The translations under genes and the position numbers were made by a program. Under the pieces are notes generated by a model. The model was not told where the DNA came from. It did not search any database and saw nothing but the letters and a program-made list of their open reading frames with translations. A stretch of 64,000 nt of DNA from Castanea sativa (taxonomy: Eukaryota > Streptophyta > Magnoliopsida > Fagales > Fagaceae), in assembly GCF_040712315.1 (NCBI RefSeq), contig NC_134017.1, forward strand, positions 48,853,636 through 48,917,635, in the 5' to 3' direction. Positions 24,275 through 34,992 of this stretch are shown here, in pieces (positions within the stretch are counted from its first letter, which is position 1; each line of letters opens with the position of its first letter).

Positions 24275-24571
24275 GAATAAAATTCATCATGTAAAGCAAC
24301 CATATCAATTTGAAAATCTTTTATTTCAAAATCCATATCCATCAAATTTATCACTCTTAATTGATTATATTGAACAGGACGTTCAATAAGTGGAAAATCA
24401 GATCCGGAAGGAGCATTAGATTTAGCATCATCTTCTTCTTGATTAGTTTTAATTGAGCAATAAGCATTGATAACTTGGGAATTGTCGCTAGCAACTCCTT
24501 TTAGCCTTAAATCAGGTTTTCCAAAATTCTTTTTTAAAAACTCATCAATATCGGAATCTCTTTTAACAAAA

Positions 24572-24573
<2 letters not shown>
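24275..24573 (-). other. Unidentified open segment inside an AT microsatellite
   Basis: A 299-bp non-repetitive segment has (AT)n runs on both sides, as if inserted into one microsatellite. On the - strand it is open throughout, encoding an acidic hydrophilic stretch including DSDIDEFLKKNFGKPDLRL, EEDDAKSNAPSGSDFPLIER and DFEIKDFQIDMVALHDEF. The AT runs stay open in this frame as alternating Ile-Tyr, extending the ORF artificially to 24175-24624. I do not recognise the family. It could be a captured exon fragment or the body of a microsatellite-targeting element. There is no sign of a start codon or promoter. Confidence 0.4.

Positions 24574-24620
<47 letters not shown>
24574..24620. repeat. 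(AT)n microsatellite, right of the embedded segment
   Basis: An uninterrupted alternating AT run of about 47 bp. Confidence 0.95.
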
Positions 24621-24623
<3 letters not shown>

Positions 24624-25636
24624 CATATTGAATTTCTGGCCCCTAAATCTCCTAGTACTTTGTGCATGAAAATGTGTCAATTTAGCTATAACTCTCTTGA
24701 CTCCACACAACGTAATTAAACTGGCTTTAATTCCTTCAAGTGGACGTTGAATTTATGCCACTGTAATGACTAATATTAATGATAGTGTCTTAATGTCTTC
24801 ATTATCTCTTGAAGGAAGCTTATTGCAAGCTCTTCTTTGCTAAATGAAGCTTATTGCATTTTTTTTTTTTATCATGAAGATTATTGCACGTTATGAGTAC
24901 CTGTTTCAAATCATTATCACACAAAGACGTAAAGATACAAGGTGATGCATCATTTTTTTGGCTACATATAATGCATGCAAAGCAAATGATTTTTAATTTC
25001 TTGACTTTCTTCATCCGGAGAAAGAATATTTTGTGGTCATATATAATTCTTAATCTAGAGTATTTTTAGCAGAAGACAGAAGTGCTTGTATACCATTATA
25101 ATGTCCCTATGACTGTTGAATATTAATTATATAATACAAACATCAAAATCTATAATGGAGTTCAACAAATTGTCTATGTAATGTTGGGTCCTCGAGAGAT
25201 TACATCTTTAAGTTATTGCATGCCTAAAAAGAAAGCAAGCATAGGTTTAGTTTATAGATATAGGAATAAGTTTCTTGGTGTATAATATATGTTAATCTAT
25301 GATGTATATTCAAAAAACAAGCAACATTGTCCGCCTTGCAAGATAGAGCTACAAATCCTAATCAATTTCGCTGTCATTTAGGTTGGAAATTACTTGGAGT
25401 ATATGTGATTGTGGTCCCAATAAATTCAATAAGTAGCGGAGACAGGGCCCTTAATGAAGCTTCGTCATACACTCATTTAAATACATTGCCATAATTTTGA
25501 TAGTGCACATTATCTTATAGCTAATACATTATCATAATTTTATGTCGGACGTGACAAAGAGCTCCTTATCCACAAACAGTGAAAGTAACTAATATAGATT
25601 AAAAATAATCTCATTAGCTCAAGGGTTTAATATCAC
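24621..25636. other. Intergenic sequence, nothing recognised
   Basis: AT-rich, with short ORFs only. A word similar to GAAGCTTATTGCA is locally repeated (24814-24889). Confidence 0.45.
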
Positions 25637-25752
25637 CGCGCACTCTTGGTATGGTGGTCAATAGTCATTCCATAAGTTTAAGTTCTTGTGGGGGTGAGAG
25701 AGTTTCACACACACATACACTTAAATTAGGTTAGAGTAGAATTTTATTTAAA
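25637..25752 (+). mobile_element. tRNA-derived SINE-like element, copy 2 (internally deleted)
   Basis: Contains GCGCACTCTTGGTATGGTGG, CATTCCATAAGTTTAAGTTC, CACACACATACACTTAAATT and GTTAGAGTAGAATT. These align with the - strand copy at 11901-12056 but lack the B-box region GGTTCAAGTCTC. Confidence 0.45.
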
Positions 25753-27247
25753 AGCAAAAAGTTCAAGTGTTTAGTTAACAGAGGTGCTCTTATGACATTT
25801 AATAATAGACTATTTTTAGAAAGTTTTAATACCACTTTTAATGAAATATAAAAACGCCACAAATGTTAATTATTTTTTTCACATAAAAATTTTCTAAACC
25901 AATATATTTAAGGCATCCGTTAACTTTTCTCTTAATTCAATGTGACACCATGTTTGTTTTATTTGGATGTTCCTAAGAAAATAGTAAGAGAGATTGCCCT
26001 ACATGCAACATATAGATGCCATTAACTGATCAACAGATAGAAGCTTCTCGGTTGATCAACAAACGTTTCGATAACCATGAACGCAATAATGCATTCTTGG
26101 GCATGTGAATGTGAAAGTGCAACGTCTATATATGCCTTATCCCCACAATAATAGACCATGATTTTCACATGCCAAAACCATGCATGAATTTTAGAAGCTT
26201 GATGAAATTACAACTACCATTCAAGAACCTGTTTGTTAGGGACTGGAAGACGAAGGTAAGGTATTATAGACAGAAGAAATACAAATTTTTATGGAGGGAA
26301 TTGGAGGATAGAGATAGAAGAAATCATAGAAAATCTTTGTGACGTCTCCGGCTGTTGTACAAATAAATAACTAGGGTAACATATTACTATGCTGGCATGC
26401 AATTTCTTTGCTAGGTTTATAGATATATGGCAAATACTAATAATATTACCAATTTTACTATATAAAATTTACAAATGGATGTAATATTGATTGTGATTGG
26501 TTGGTTTCAGCAACTTTTTCACTAATTAATGAATGATTGAATTGTTTTGTTGTAATTGATAACACATCAGTTTCAATTTTCTCACTAATATATATATATA
26601 TATATTGCCATTGAAATATTTTTCAATAAATAATAGAATCTCAAAAATTTCAGGCTTGGCAGGAACACAATATGCTACAATCTTTAGGAACTAACCAAAA
26701 TAATTTCATCCTTAAATGTATTTTATTGATTAATTTGCTTATAGGTCACATCTTCTGATTTCAATAATTAATCTGCTTTTAAGACTGGTGTGACCAGGGT
26801 TTTAAACTAACATTGATTACAAACTTTTCTGTGTCTCTTATTGTCTGCTAGTGATGCCCTAGAGGATTTATTTTAATATGATTTTTTTTTTTACTGGCAG
26901 GGTTAATCAATAAATAATAGTGAAACAAATATACCACTTATTTTTGGTCCATACTTGGCCCCCTTATTTTTTAAAATTGGGTGCTATTCAATCAAGGTTT
27001 GTGGGGCATGGTCAAGGTTAACTTCTACTAGAATGGACCTCATAATTAAAAGGATTATTTGTTTCAAAAGTTGTAACCTTATTGGTCCCGCTTGCGATTG
27101 CAGGGGAAACGCATGCAATGTTGATCGAATGACAACCTTCTATTGAGTCCTTTTTTTTTTTCTTGATAATTTAATGAAGCCTAATTCTTACTTTTCGAAA
27201 TGTTTCATGAACTTCTTAACTTAGTTTTAAGCATATATACCAAAGTA
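25753..27247. other. Intergenic sequence, nothing recognised
   Basis: AT-rich, with a short (AT)n run near 26588-26605. The 63-codon ORF at 26955-27146 has no recognisable family features. Confidence 0.45.
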
Positions 27248-27670
27248 GTCGATATCGTACTAATCGTACCGGTACATATACTGGTATCGAAATGCCAACA
27301 TTTCATACTGGTTTAAATACTGGTTGATTTCAGGCAATACTAGCTAGTATAGATTTTTTTTTTTATATATTATTTTTTTTATAGTTTTGTAATTTTTGAA
27401 AGGACAAAATGGTAACTTATTTACATTAACTTATTAGTATTATTTGTTTTCTTACTTTGCAATGAACAATATAAGCTTTCTATTTTTTATATTGTGTTTT
27501 TTTTTAATCTTTTTAATTGATGCTAAAGTCTAAAATCATAAATAATTTTTTCTGAATTGAGGTAATGTTTTATGGTAAACTTTTATATTTATTATAATAC
27601 ACACACACATTTATAAATATATAAAATAACAGTAAACCTGAAACGGTACACCGATATTGACCGATACCGA
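27248..27670. mobile_element. GGTACC-rich MITE, copy B (inverted, diverged)
   Basis: The reverse complement of copy A (8193-8729) is recognisable over the core, with shared runs such as AACTTATTAGTATTATTTGT versus its relative, the TTTTGTAATTTTTGAA word and ACCGGTAC-type ends. The (AT)n run of copy A is missing. Terminal repeats are eroded and I could not define a target duplication. Confidence 0.55.
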
Positions 27671-27677
27671 ATATATT

Positions 27678-27825
27678 ATTATGTATGAGCTGGGCTTGTT
27701 TAATAGTCGAACTTAAACCTAAGCTCAAGTTTGATTTGTTTGCTAAACAAACAAACATAAGAGCAAGCTTTTCCATGAGTCAATTTCAAGCTATTCATAA
27801 ACAACTTAATTCATTTATAACCCTA
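27678..27825. repeat. hAT-like AAGCTC-rich repeat fragment
   Basis: Contains AAACCTAAGCTCAAGTTT and ends in ATTTATAACCCTA at 27825, as does the family at 232-433 and 29869-30458. The left end is absent. Confidence 0.4.
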
Positions 27826-29868
27826 CTATTGAGTTTTTATTAACAAGAATAAAAAGGATTTGCTTCAATTAAAAAGCATTGCCATTTCAGCACCAAGTGA
27901 CTCTAAAATTTCAATCTTTTTTTATTAACCTTTTTCCATTTTTTGGCAAGTTAAAATACGTTCTTGATTCAATTTCAAAATAGATTTGAAAAGTCTTTCT
28001 TTCAAATAAAAGTTATCTTGTTGATGCAGTACAAATCTAATTATCTTGTAGGGCATACCTTTATGGCATGTGTCCAACCAAACAATAAATTGCAATAATT
28101 CTATAAACATAATTTTTTTTTCACAATTATTGATATAGTAAATTGTTATTAGTCAATTAAAAAGTGACATTAATAATGGACTCAAATGAAAATCAATAAA
28201 TATTTGTTAACTTAATTCTTGTAAGAATTATTGTCAATACTCTGCATTGTAGTATTACTAAAAAAAATGTTTATTCTTTACCACCATATTTTTTTCCTAT
28301 AAATTGGGGGAGAAATTCTTGTAACTTTTTAAATTTAAAAAGACTAAAATCACTATCAAGTTTACTAAAAAGTTTTACAAAGTAAAATAATAATATTTAG
28401 TACAACTACAACATCAACAATATAATATATAAATTCTAATAAACAATGCTAATTAAACCTATTATTTATATCCTTTTTGTGCTTTTAAATTTTTTATCAA
28501 TTAAGACGAATGTTGTCCATGCATGCTTTTACTTACAAACGTAGTTGTTAAGAAAAATGTGGACTCCCTGCCTAATGAGACTTTAATTGGTTTGAATTCT
28601 ATATCGTTCCAAACAAAAATAGTTCTATTGTTGAATAATTTCTGTATATTTCTACTCCATATTTCAATTCACATGTGGGAAAGTTTGTGTTCCTATATTT
28701 TACCAACCCCACCCAAAAAAAAAAAAAAAGTGCGGGTGACACGGAGTAGTGCTAAATGCTGCAAAAGGAAAAAACAAATGTCAGAAAAAAATAATTTGTT
28801 TAATTAGTAAATTCAAGTATCAAATATATATCCCTAGTTTTTTCTATTTTTTCCCCTAGACTCTCTATTATTTTTGCTTGGGGTATACCTAGATAACTGT
28901 GGTGTCCTACATGTATGAAATCTAGAACTGTGTTTCAGTCACCATCTTCTTTCGGTTATGTATATATGCAACCCCTTTCTGAGATTTCTTTCCCATGTCC
29001 CATCTCATCTTCTATTCCTGAGATTCGTTACAGTGCAATGAAGAGATTCTTGTATAAAACAGCCAAAACTGAGGGAATATATAAATAAATTGACACACAC
29101 TTTCATATTTAAGAAATATATATATACAATTAATAGTTACTCCATTATTAGATGCAAGTGATCATATCGTGCAGTCAAAGAAAACGAAGGACGAGGAGTG
29201 TACTCTTCTTGTTTAAGAAATTTCCTAGCAGGGGAAAAATAATAATGATAAACCTTTTTTCAATGAATATTCAGTCCTAACTCCTAACTAACTTCTTGGA
29301 AGCTTCTCTTCAAAAGATTTTTTTTTTAAGTACGAGAAAAATTCCAGCTAATCGATGCCTTTGAAAGCATATAAATTTTTGGTAACGAGTTAAGAGAATT
29401 ATGATTATTATAAAATAAAAATGCTTAATCAATATTTTGAAGGCCAAAATAGGAAAAAAAAATCTATATAGTTCTCCTCAGAAAATTATTCATAATTAAA
29501 ACTTATAATCACTTTAATATAACTATTTAAGGTCATCTAATATGTCAAGATCTAATCCTAGGATTGGTCACCTTCAATTTGCAAGCGATTTCCTCATTTA
29601 TGGGAGAACAAACCCATAAGAAACTAGACAAATAAAGGAGTGCATTCAAAAGTTGCAATTAACACCATTTAATATGACAACAATGTCAATGTGGCTCTTT
29701 TGTTAGAGTCTGTCACATTTTGTTGTTGCCCACTCTCTACTTGTAAAAAACTTTATATTGTGTGGCCATGGGGGTGCTATTCGGAGACCCGTTTATATAG
29801 ATCTATTGGTTTGTAACAAGGGCAACATTGATATATATATATCCCAACCAGTTGATGATAACTATATT
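27826..29868. other. Intergenic sequence, nothing recognised
   Basis: AT-rich. Short ORFs (27925-28110 and 28523-28807) show no domain features. Confidence 0.45.
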
Positions 29869-30458
29869 TAGGGTTGTAAGCGAGTTGAATTTTGTCGAGT
29901 AATGAATGTTTGAGCTTAGTTCAATAACAAAAATAAAATGTTTAAGCTTGGCTTAGGCTCAAACCAAACTTACAAATAATGTCGAGCTCAAGCTCGTAAA
30001 AATAAAAATTTTAAAAAATTAAAAGCTTGACCTTAGCTTCGTTTTATTTGATTCATTAATTAAATCAAACTCAAGCTTAATATTAAGATCAAACTTGTGC
30101 TCAATATCAAGTTTTTAAGTATGATATCCAACATAATACATTATCAAGTTCATATTAAGCTTATTTTCAAGGTTATTTGGTTTGGACGAGTGGTTCCAAC
30201 TCCCAAATAATTGAAGTCTTAAGAAGATGTGAGTTTATTTGTCAAGCTCATATCAAGCTTATAAATGAGTCTAAGCTGAACTTGTTTTGTATCAAAGTCT
30301 AATGTTCACGAACCTTTTCACAAACAAATTTTTTAGCTTTAACTTGGTTTGTTTATTAAACAAACCTTAAATTAAAGCTCAAGTTTGGCTCGTTCATAAA
30401 TATATATATAAACAAACCTTCTATCTAATCAAGTTTAAGTTGTTTATTTACAACCCTA
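29869..30458. mobile_element. hAT-like non-autonomous element with both ends
   Basis: Begins TAGGGTTGTAAGCGAG at 29869 and ends TTACAACCCTA at 30458, which are inverted repeats. The flanking 8-mers ACTATATT and ATTACATT match at six of eight bases, consistent with an old hAT 8-bp target duplication. The interior is rich in AAGCTTGGCTTAGGCTC-like words and has no ORF. Confidence 0.6.
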
Positions 30459-30466
30459 ATTACATT

Positions 30467-31308
30467 AATAACTCTTATTAGCAATTCCCAACCTAGCTAA
30501 CACGTACCCGATAGTTATTTACAGGTGGTTATACTTGACATGTTCATTGGAAACAAGTGAGGTCATCATACGTACACACAACAAGATCGGTTCAAGTGAT
30601 TGGTTGACCCTAACCTGAATCCAACCAAACTTGTGATTACTCATTAATATATTGGAGCCAATCGTTTAATAACTCCATTATTTTCTTGAATTACGTTGTT
30701 TCAACTGTTTAGGTTACTGGCATAGCCAAACCCGTGGTCAATTTTTTTATTTTTCTTTTGCCCGTAGAGCCAAACCAGTGGTTAATTCTAGTAGGGAAAA
30801 TTGATTGCAATCTAGCCAAATAGTTTTTTTTTTTTTTTTTAATTTTTTATATGTAATTCTATGAACAGAAATATGTAAGGCATAGATTTAGTACGTGGAG
30901 CCTAAAATCACGGGAAGCCATGATGTTAGAGCCCACAGCCAAATTCCAAACAGTAGTATGAACGAAGAATGGTTTTAAGTTTTATTGTGGCCCACCCACA
31001 ATGAAATTCACTGACCATTTTTCTTTCAAGATTCATGCTATCTGATTTTTGGGGATACATAGATTATAGCTGTCTTCACTCTTTTAGATGCCCCTATTCA
31101 TCCAACAAGTTTATTTGTTTTATTATATAGTTATTAATACTATATTATTTAGGTTTCTTGGACAGAAAAATACATTTTTAGCTGGGTCAATATATTTTTC
31201 ACACATCATTGAGAACAATAATATTCAACATCATTGAAGTTTTTTACCTTTTATAATATCAGCTCATAAATTTTTGAAAACCTACATTTTTCTAGGTTAT
31301 TATTCTCA
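30467..31308. other. Intergenic sequence, nothing recognised
   Basis: AT-rich, no gene or repeat assigned. Confidence 0.4.
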
Positions 31309-31345
31309 CTAGTTAGTAACTCATGCAATGCAACTAAAATGTCAA
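31309..31345 (-). mobile_element. Possible decayed Helitron 3' end
   Basis: On the - strand the sequence reads GCATTGCATGAGTTACTAAC then CTAG, followed by T. It resembles the Helitron 3' end at 14007-14032, but the hairpin stem is degraded. No coding remnant is seen next to it. Confidence 0.3.
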
Positions 31346-31475
31346 CAAAATAATGTGATCTTTTGTCATTGTTTTATTTTCTTTTATTAGATATAAAATT
31401 TGATGATTATAATAATTATTAATATGCATTTATTATGATTTAGTTTATATATATACACCAAATGGTGTAACTTTG

Positions 31476-31804
31476 AGTAATGTTATACTACCCAATAACT
31501 TGTTAATGAATTTATATTTTGAAAATTTCACTGTTGGATTATATATTCTATATGTTCTAAACATGCACGCCAATTTTCATACCAATTAGATATTATTTAC
31601 CATTCGATCCATAAACTCATTTTTTATGCATTATTTTAAACTACAAAAACTTGAATTTATACAATTGATAGATGACATGACTATTGATCTTTGATGACCT
31701 TGAAATTTTGCAAGTATGGAGAATATACAAAGATAATATAATCTAACGGTCGATTTGTCAAAATTTATATCCAATTAAACAATATTGATTGGTGGAACAT
31801 TACT
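31476..31804. mobile_element. MITE with AGTAATGTT terminal inverted repeats
   Basis: The left end is AGTAATGTTATACTACCCAA and the reverse complement of the right end is AGTAATGTTCCACCAATCAA, giving about 20-bp imperfect inverted repeats over 329 bp. The interior is non-coding. I found no convincing target duplication, so the superfamily is left open. Confidence 0.5.
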
Positions 31805-32107
31805 TTTATATATATATATATATGTTGATTAAATTGAGTTTCAATCCTATAAAGATTCTATATAAATTAAACCTTTTTTCTTAAAAAAAAAATTCTATAA
31901 AACCTCCTATATCTCAAAAGTAGATGCTTCATTTTTGTATATCAATATATTTTAATTAAGGATTCTAATATTTACACCAACAATTAGAATACTACCATGT
32001 ATAAATGATTTTATATACAATTGCAATCCTAATAATATTTAGTATTAAATTAGCATAATTTTCAAATTATATATTTTGAAAAAAATAAAATAGAAAAAAT
32101 ATTTTGT

Positions 32108-32235
32108 TAAATTTTACTTGTATTGTACGTATTATGAATTAAGTTTTTATTATGAAATTTTACTTGTATTGTACGTACTATGAATCAAGTTTTTTTATCA
32201 TGAAATTTTACTTGGATTGTACGTATTATTTATAT
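32108..32235. repeat. Minisatellite, about 49-bp unit, 2.5 copies
   Basis: Three successive copies of AAATTTTACTTGTATTGTAC followed by GTATTATGAATTAAG-type sequence; the third copy is partial. The small ORF at 32152-32418 translates these repeats and is not considered a gene. Confidence 0.75.
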
Positions 32236-32418
32236 GTAAAAACAAAAGATTTTCAAAAGGGTACAAAAATAGAGGGTGTGGGTATTTATAATTTGAAAGA
32301 ATTTTTATGCAGCAACTTTAAAATTATTTGGTACGCGCAAGTAAATTGCTGCACCGACCCTGTCCCACCAGAGTTATTTAGATTCCTAGTTATTGCATCT
32401 GGGTCGTTAATCATGTAG

Positions 32419-33537
32419 TCCAACAGTCAAAGTGTCAAACACTGATCTCTCTGGCATGCCATATGGCCGTGTTGTAGCCAGAAACGTAGGCCCCACGATT
32501 AGATGATAGCTATCAATCACCCTACGGAGTAGGTCCCACATCTCATCATCTCTCTGTATACCAATATCAATAGCTATAACATGACATTATTTATATCGAA
32601 AATGTTAAATTACCTACTCTTCGTTTAAACTATAGGAAGATACGGTGAATTTATTTATTTAATTTAAGAGTTCCCCTTTCTATACATAGACACTTGAGCT
32701 ACTATTGAGTAAGCTTGTACTACATTAAAATTCAAATAAAAGGTGGGTAGTGATAAGAGGGGAAAAAAAAATATAGGATCACACCCTCCTCACAATTACA
32801 GTGTGATAGGGTATGAGTAGTGGAAAAAAATTATTTTAGTAAACAATAATACTTATTAAAATACGTATAAAAATAATATTATTATTTTAAACTGATTTTA
32901 TAATACATTATATAACTATTAAAAATAATTCATATAAAATTAATAAAAAAACAATCACAATTTACCATTAAAAATAATTATAAAAAATAGTATTCGATCA
33001 TATCATGGAACAACATTTTATAGTAAATTCCTTTTTAAAAAATAGTTATTGTGGCAAATTGTGGTTGTACAATTATTGTTATTTGGCGACTGTAAATTCA
33101 ATTAATTAGTTGTACAATAAAGTGAATAAACATTAAATTTTGCCATGGTTTTTTCAACCTTCATGTGCTTTCTACCAGTACTTTTCTTCAGTGACTTCAA
33201 CAATTCACACTTTTTAATCTTTTTTTGTTTTTTCTTTTTTGCTAATTAATAATAATTTTTTTTATCGTTCCTTCCCGCGCTTTAAATCCCACTTTACACA
33301 CCTCCATCTCCGGCTTCAATTCTGATAGTCAAAGTTTTGTGCCTCCCTTTTTCAACTCAAAATCTCTATCTTTCAAGCACTTTACCTCCCAAAACCAAAA
33401 GGGCCAAAACCCTTTTCTTCAGACTTCAATTTCCTTGGTATTGAAGCTCACTAATATTCTTCACTACAATTCCTCCAAATTTTCATGCCCCAAACCACAC
33501 TTCCCATTCCTCTCTTCTATTTCTTTTAATTAAAAAC
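32419..33537. other. Intergenic sequence and 5' flank of the DUF641 gene
   Basis: AT-rich up to about 33270, then a C/T-rich stretch (33290-33530) that is a plausible leader for the gene starting at 33538. No clear TATA box was fixed. Confidence 0.4.
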
Positions 33538-34992
33538 ATGGATACAATGAAACCCAAATCAGCCCTCAACAACAAGAGCAAACTAGCTAGGACTTTCCAA
33601 AAGGTCATTAACCTCAGAACAGCCACAAAAATTGCCTCAAACAATGGCATTTGCTTACTCACTTCACAACCCAAAGTCAAGGAAGATTATTTCACAGATA
33701 GTAATAATAAGAAGAAGTCCCAGCAATTCGATAAGCATAATGAAGAAACCAAAGCTAAACAGAGAGCAGTGTTTGAAGCTTTGGTGGCTAAGCTTTTCGC
33801 TGGCATTACTTCGATCAAAGCTGCTTATGCTGAACTACAAATGGCTCAGAGTCCTTACAACAGTGAAGGCATTCAGGCCGCGGACCAGGCCGTGGTTCAT
33901 GAGCTGAAAGCGATTTCTGAGCTCAAGAGAAGCTTTTTCAAGAAAGAACTTGATCTTTCACCCCAAGTCACTCTCATGCTCGCTGAGATTCAAGAGCAAC
34001 AGAGCTTGATGAGAACTTACCAAATCACCATCAAGAAGCTCCAGAATGAGGCAGACCACAAAGACTCTGACATTTCTTCGCTTCAAAACCAGCTCGACGA
34101 CTCGGTTTTATTCAACAAGTCCTTAGAGAAGAGGCTAAACGCAACTGGGCCTCTGTCAATGTTCGATAATCTTAAGCTTGACAAGCTCAATGTCACGCAT
34201 TTTGTTCAGTTCCTCCACCACACGCTAAGATCCACTCGTAGTTTCGTGAAGCTAATGATTCGTGAAATGGAATCAGCCAACTGGGATCTCGACGAAGCTG
34301 TGAAATTCATCGAGCCAGACGCTGTTTTCACAAACCCAAATCACCGATCCTTCGTTTTCGAATCCTTCGTTTGCAAAACCATGCTCGAAGGTTTCAACTT
34401 CCCTCACTTTTCACCAAGCGACACTCACAATCATCATCATCATCAACAACAACAACAGCAGCAACAAGAACAACAAGACAATCATCGCAACCGCCTCTGT
34501 TTCGACAAGTTTAAGAAGCTCACAAACGTTAATCCGCGGCGCTATCTCTTCGAGAACCCAAACTCTTCCTTCGGGAAGTTCTGTCGGGCCAAGTACCTAA
34601 ACCTCGTACACGCGAAAATGGAATGCTCTCTGTTCGGTAACTTGAACCAGCGAAAGCTCATAACCTCTGGGGGTGTTCCCGATTCAACTTTCTTCGTAGC
34701 GTTTGCTGAAATGGCAAAGCGTGTGTGGCTTTTGCACTGCTTGGCTTTCTCGTTTGGTGAAGAGGTAACCATTTTTCAGGTAAGGAAGAATTGTAGATTC
34801 TCTGAGGTCTACATGGAATGTGTGGCTGAGGATTCTATGTTCTTGTCCGGTGAAATTGATAGTGGTGGTGAAGGTAGTTGCAGTAACAATGGCGAGCTTC
34901 GAGTGTGTTTCACAGTTGTGCCAGGGTTTAAGCTCGGAAAAACTGTGATACAAAGTCAGGTTTATATGTTTCCGGCTATTACTAGCAACTAG
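33538..34992 (+). CDS. DUF641 family protein, GIL1/IRKI-like
   Basis: A single-exon 484-residue protein of the plant-specific DUF641 family. Its Arabidopsis members include GIL1 (gravitropic in the light) and IRKI (IRK-interacting protein). The N-terminus (1-70) is basic and low in conservation. The DUF641 region (about 71-195) begins at KQRAVFEALVAKLFAGITSI and continues through the coiled-coil-prone ELKAISELKRSFFKKELD. A second helical segment (about 150-200) is followed by the conserved C-terminal region with FVQFLHHTLRSTRSFVKLMI, FESFVCKTMLEGF, PNSSFGKFCRAKYL and WLLHCLAFSF. A His/Gln tract (about 297-320) interrupts it. There is no signal peptide or membrane span, so a cytosolic or membrane-peripheral role is inferred. 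Biochemical function is unknown. ATG at 33538 is chosen; a second Met is at codon 4. Confidence 0.9.
   Translation: MDTMKPKSALNNKSKLARTFQKVINLRTATKIASNNGICLLTSQPKVKEDYFTDSNNKKKSQQFDKHNEETKAKQRAVFEALVAKLFAGITSIKAAYAELQMAQSPYNSEGIQAADQAVVHELKAISELKRSFFKKELDLSPQVTLMLAEIQEQQSLMRTYQITIKKLQNEADHKDSDISSLQNQLDDSVLFNKSLEKRLNATGPLSMFDNLKLDKLNVTHFVQFLHHTLRSTRSFVKLMIREMESANWDLDEAVKFIEPDAVFTNPNHRSFVFESFVCKTMLEGFNFPHFSPSDTHNHHHHQQQQQQQQEQQDNHRNRLCFDKFKKLTNVNPRRYLFENPNSSFGKFCRAKYLNLVHAKMECSLFGNLNQRKLITSGGVPDSTFFVAFAEMAKRVWLLHCLAFSFGEEVTIFQVRKNCRFSEVYMECVAEDSMFLSGEIDSGGEGSCSNNGELRVCFTVVPGFKLGKTVIQSQVYMFPAITSN

Noticed and set aside
24175..24624. 149-codon ORF as a real gene
   Set aside because: Both ends are Ile-Tyr runs from (AT)n. 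Only the central 299 bp is informative, and it lacks a start codon context and promoter.
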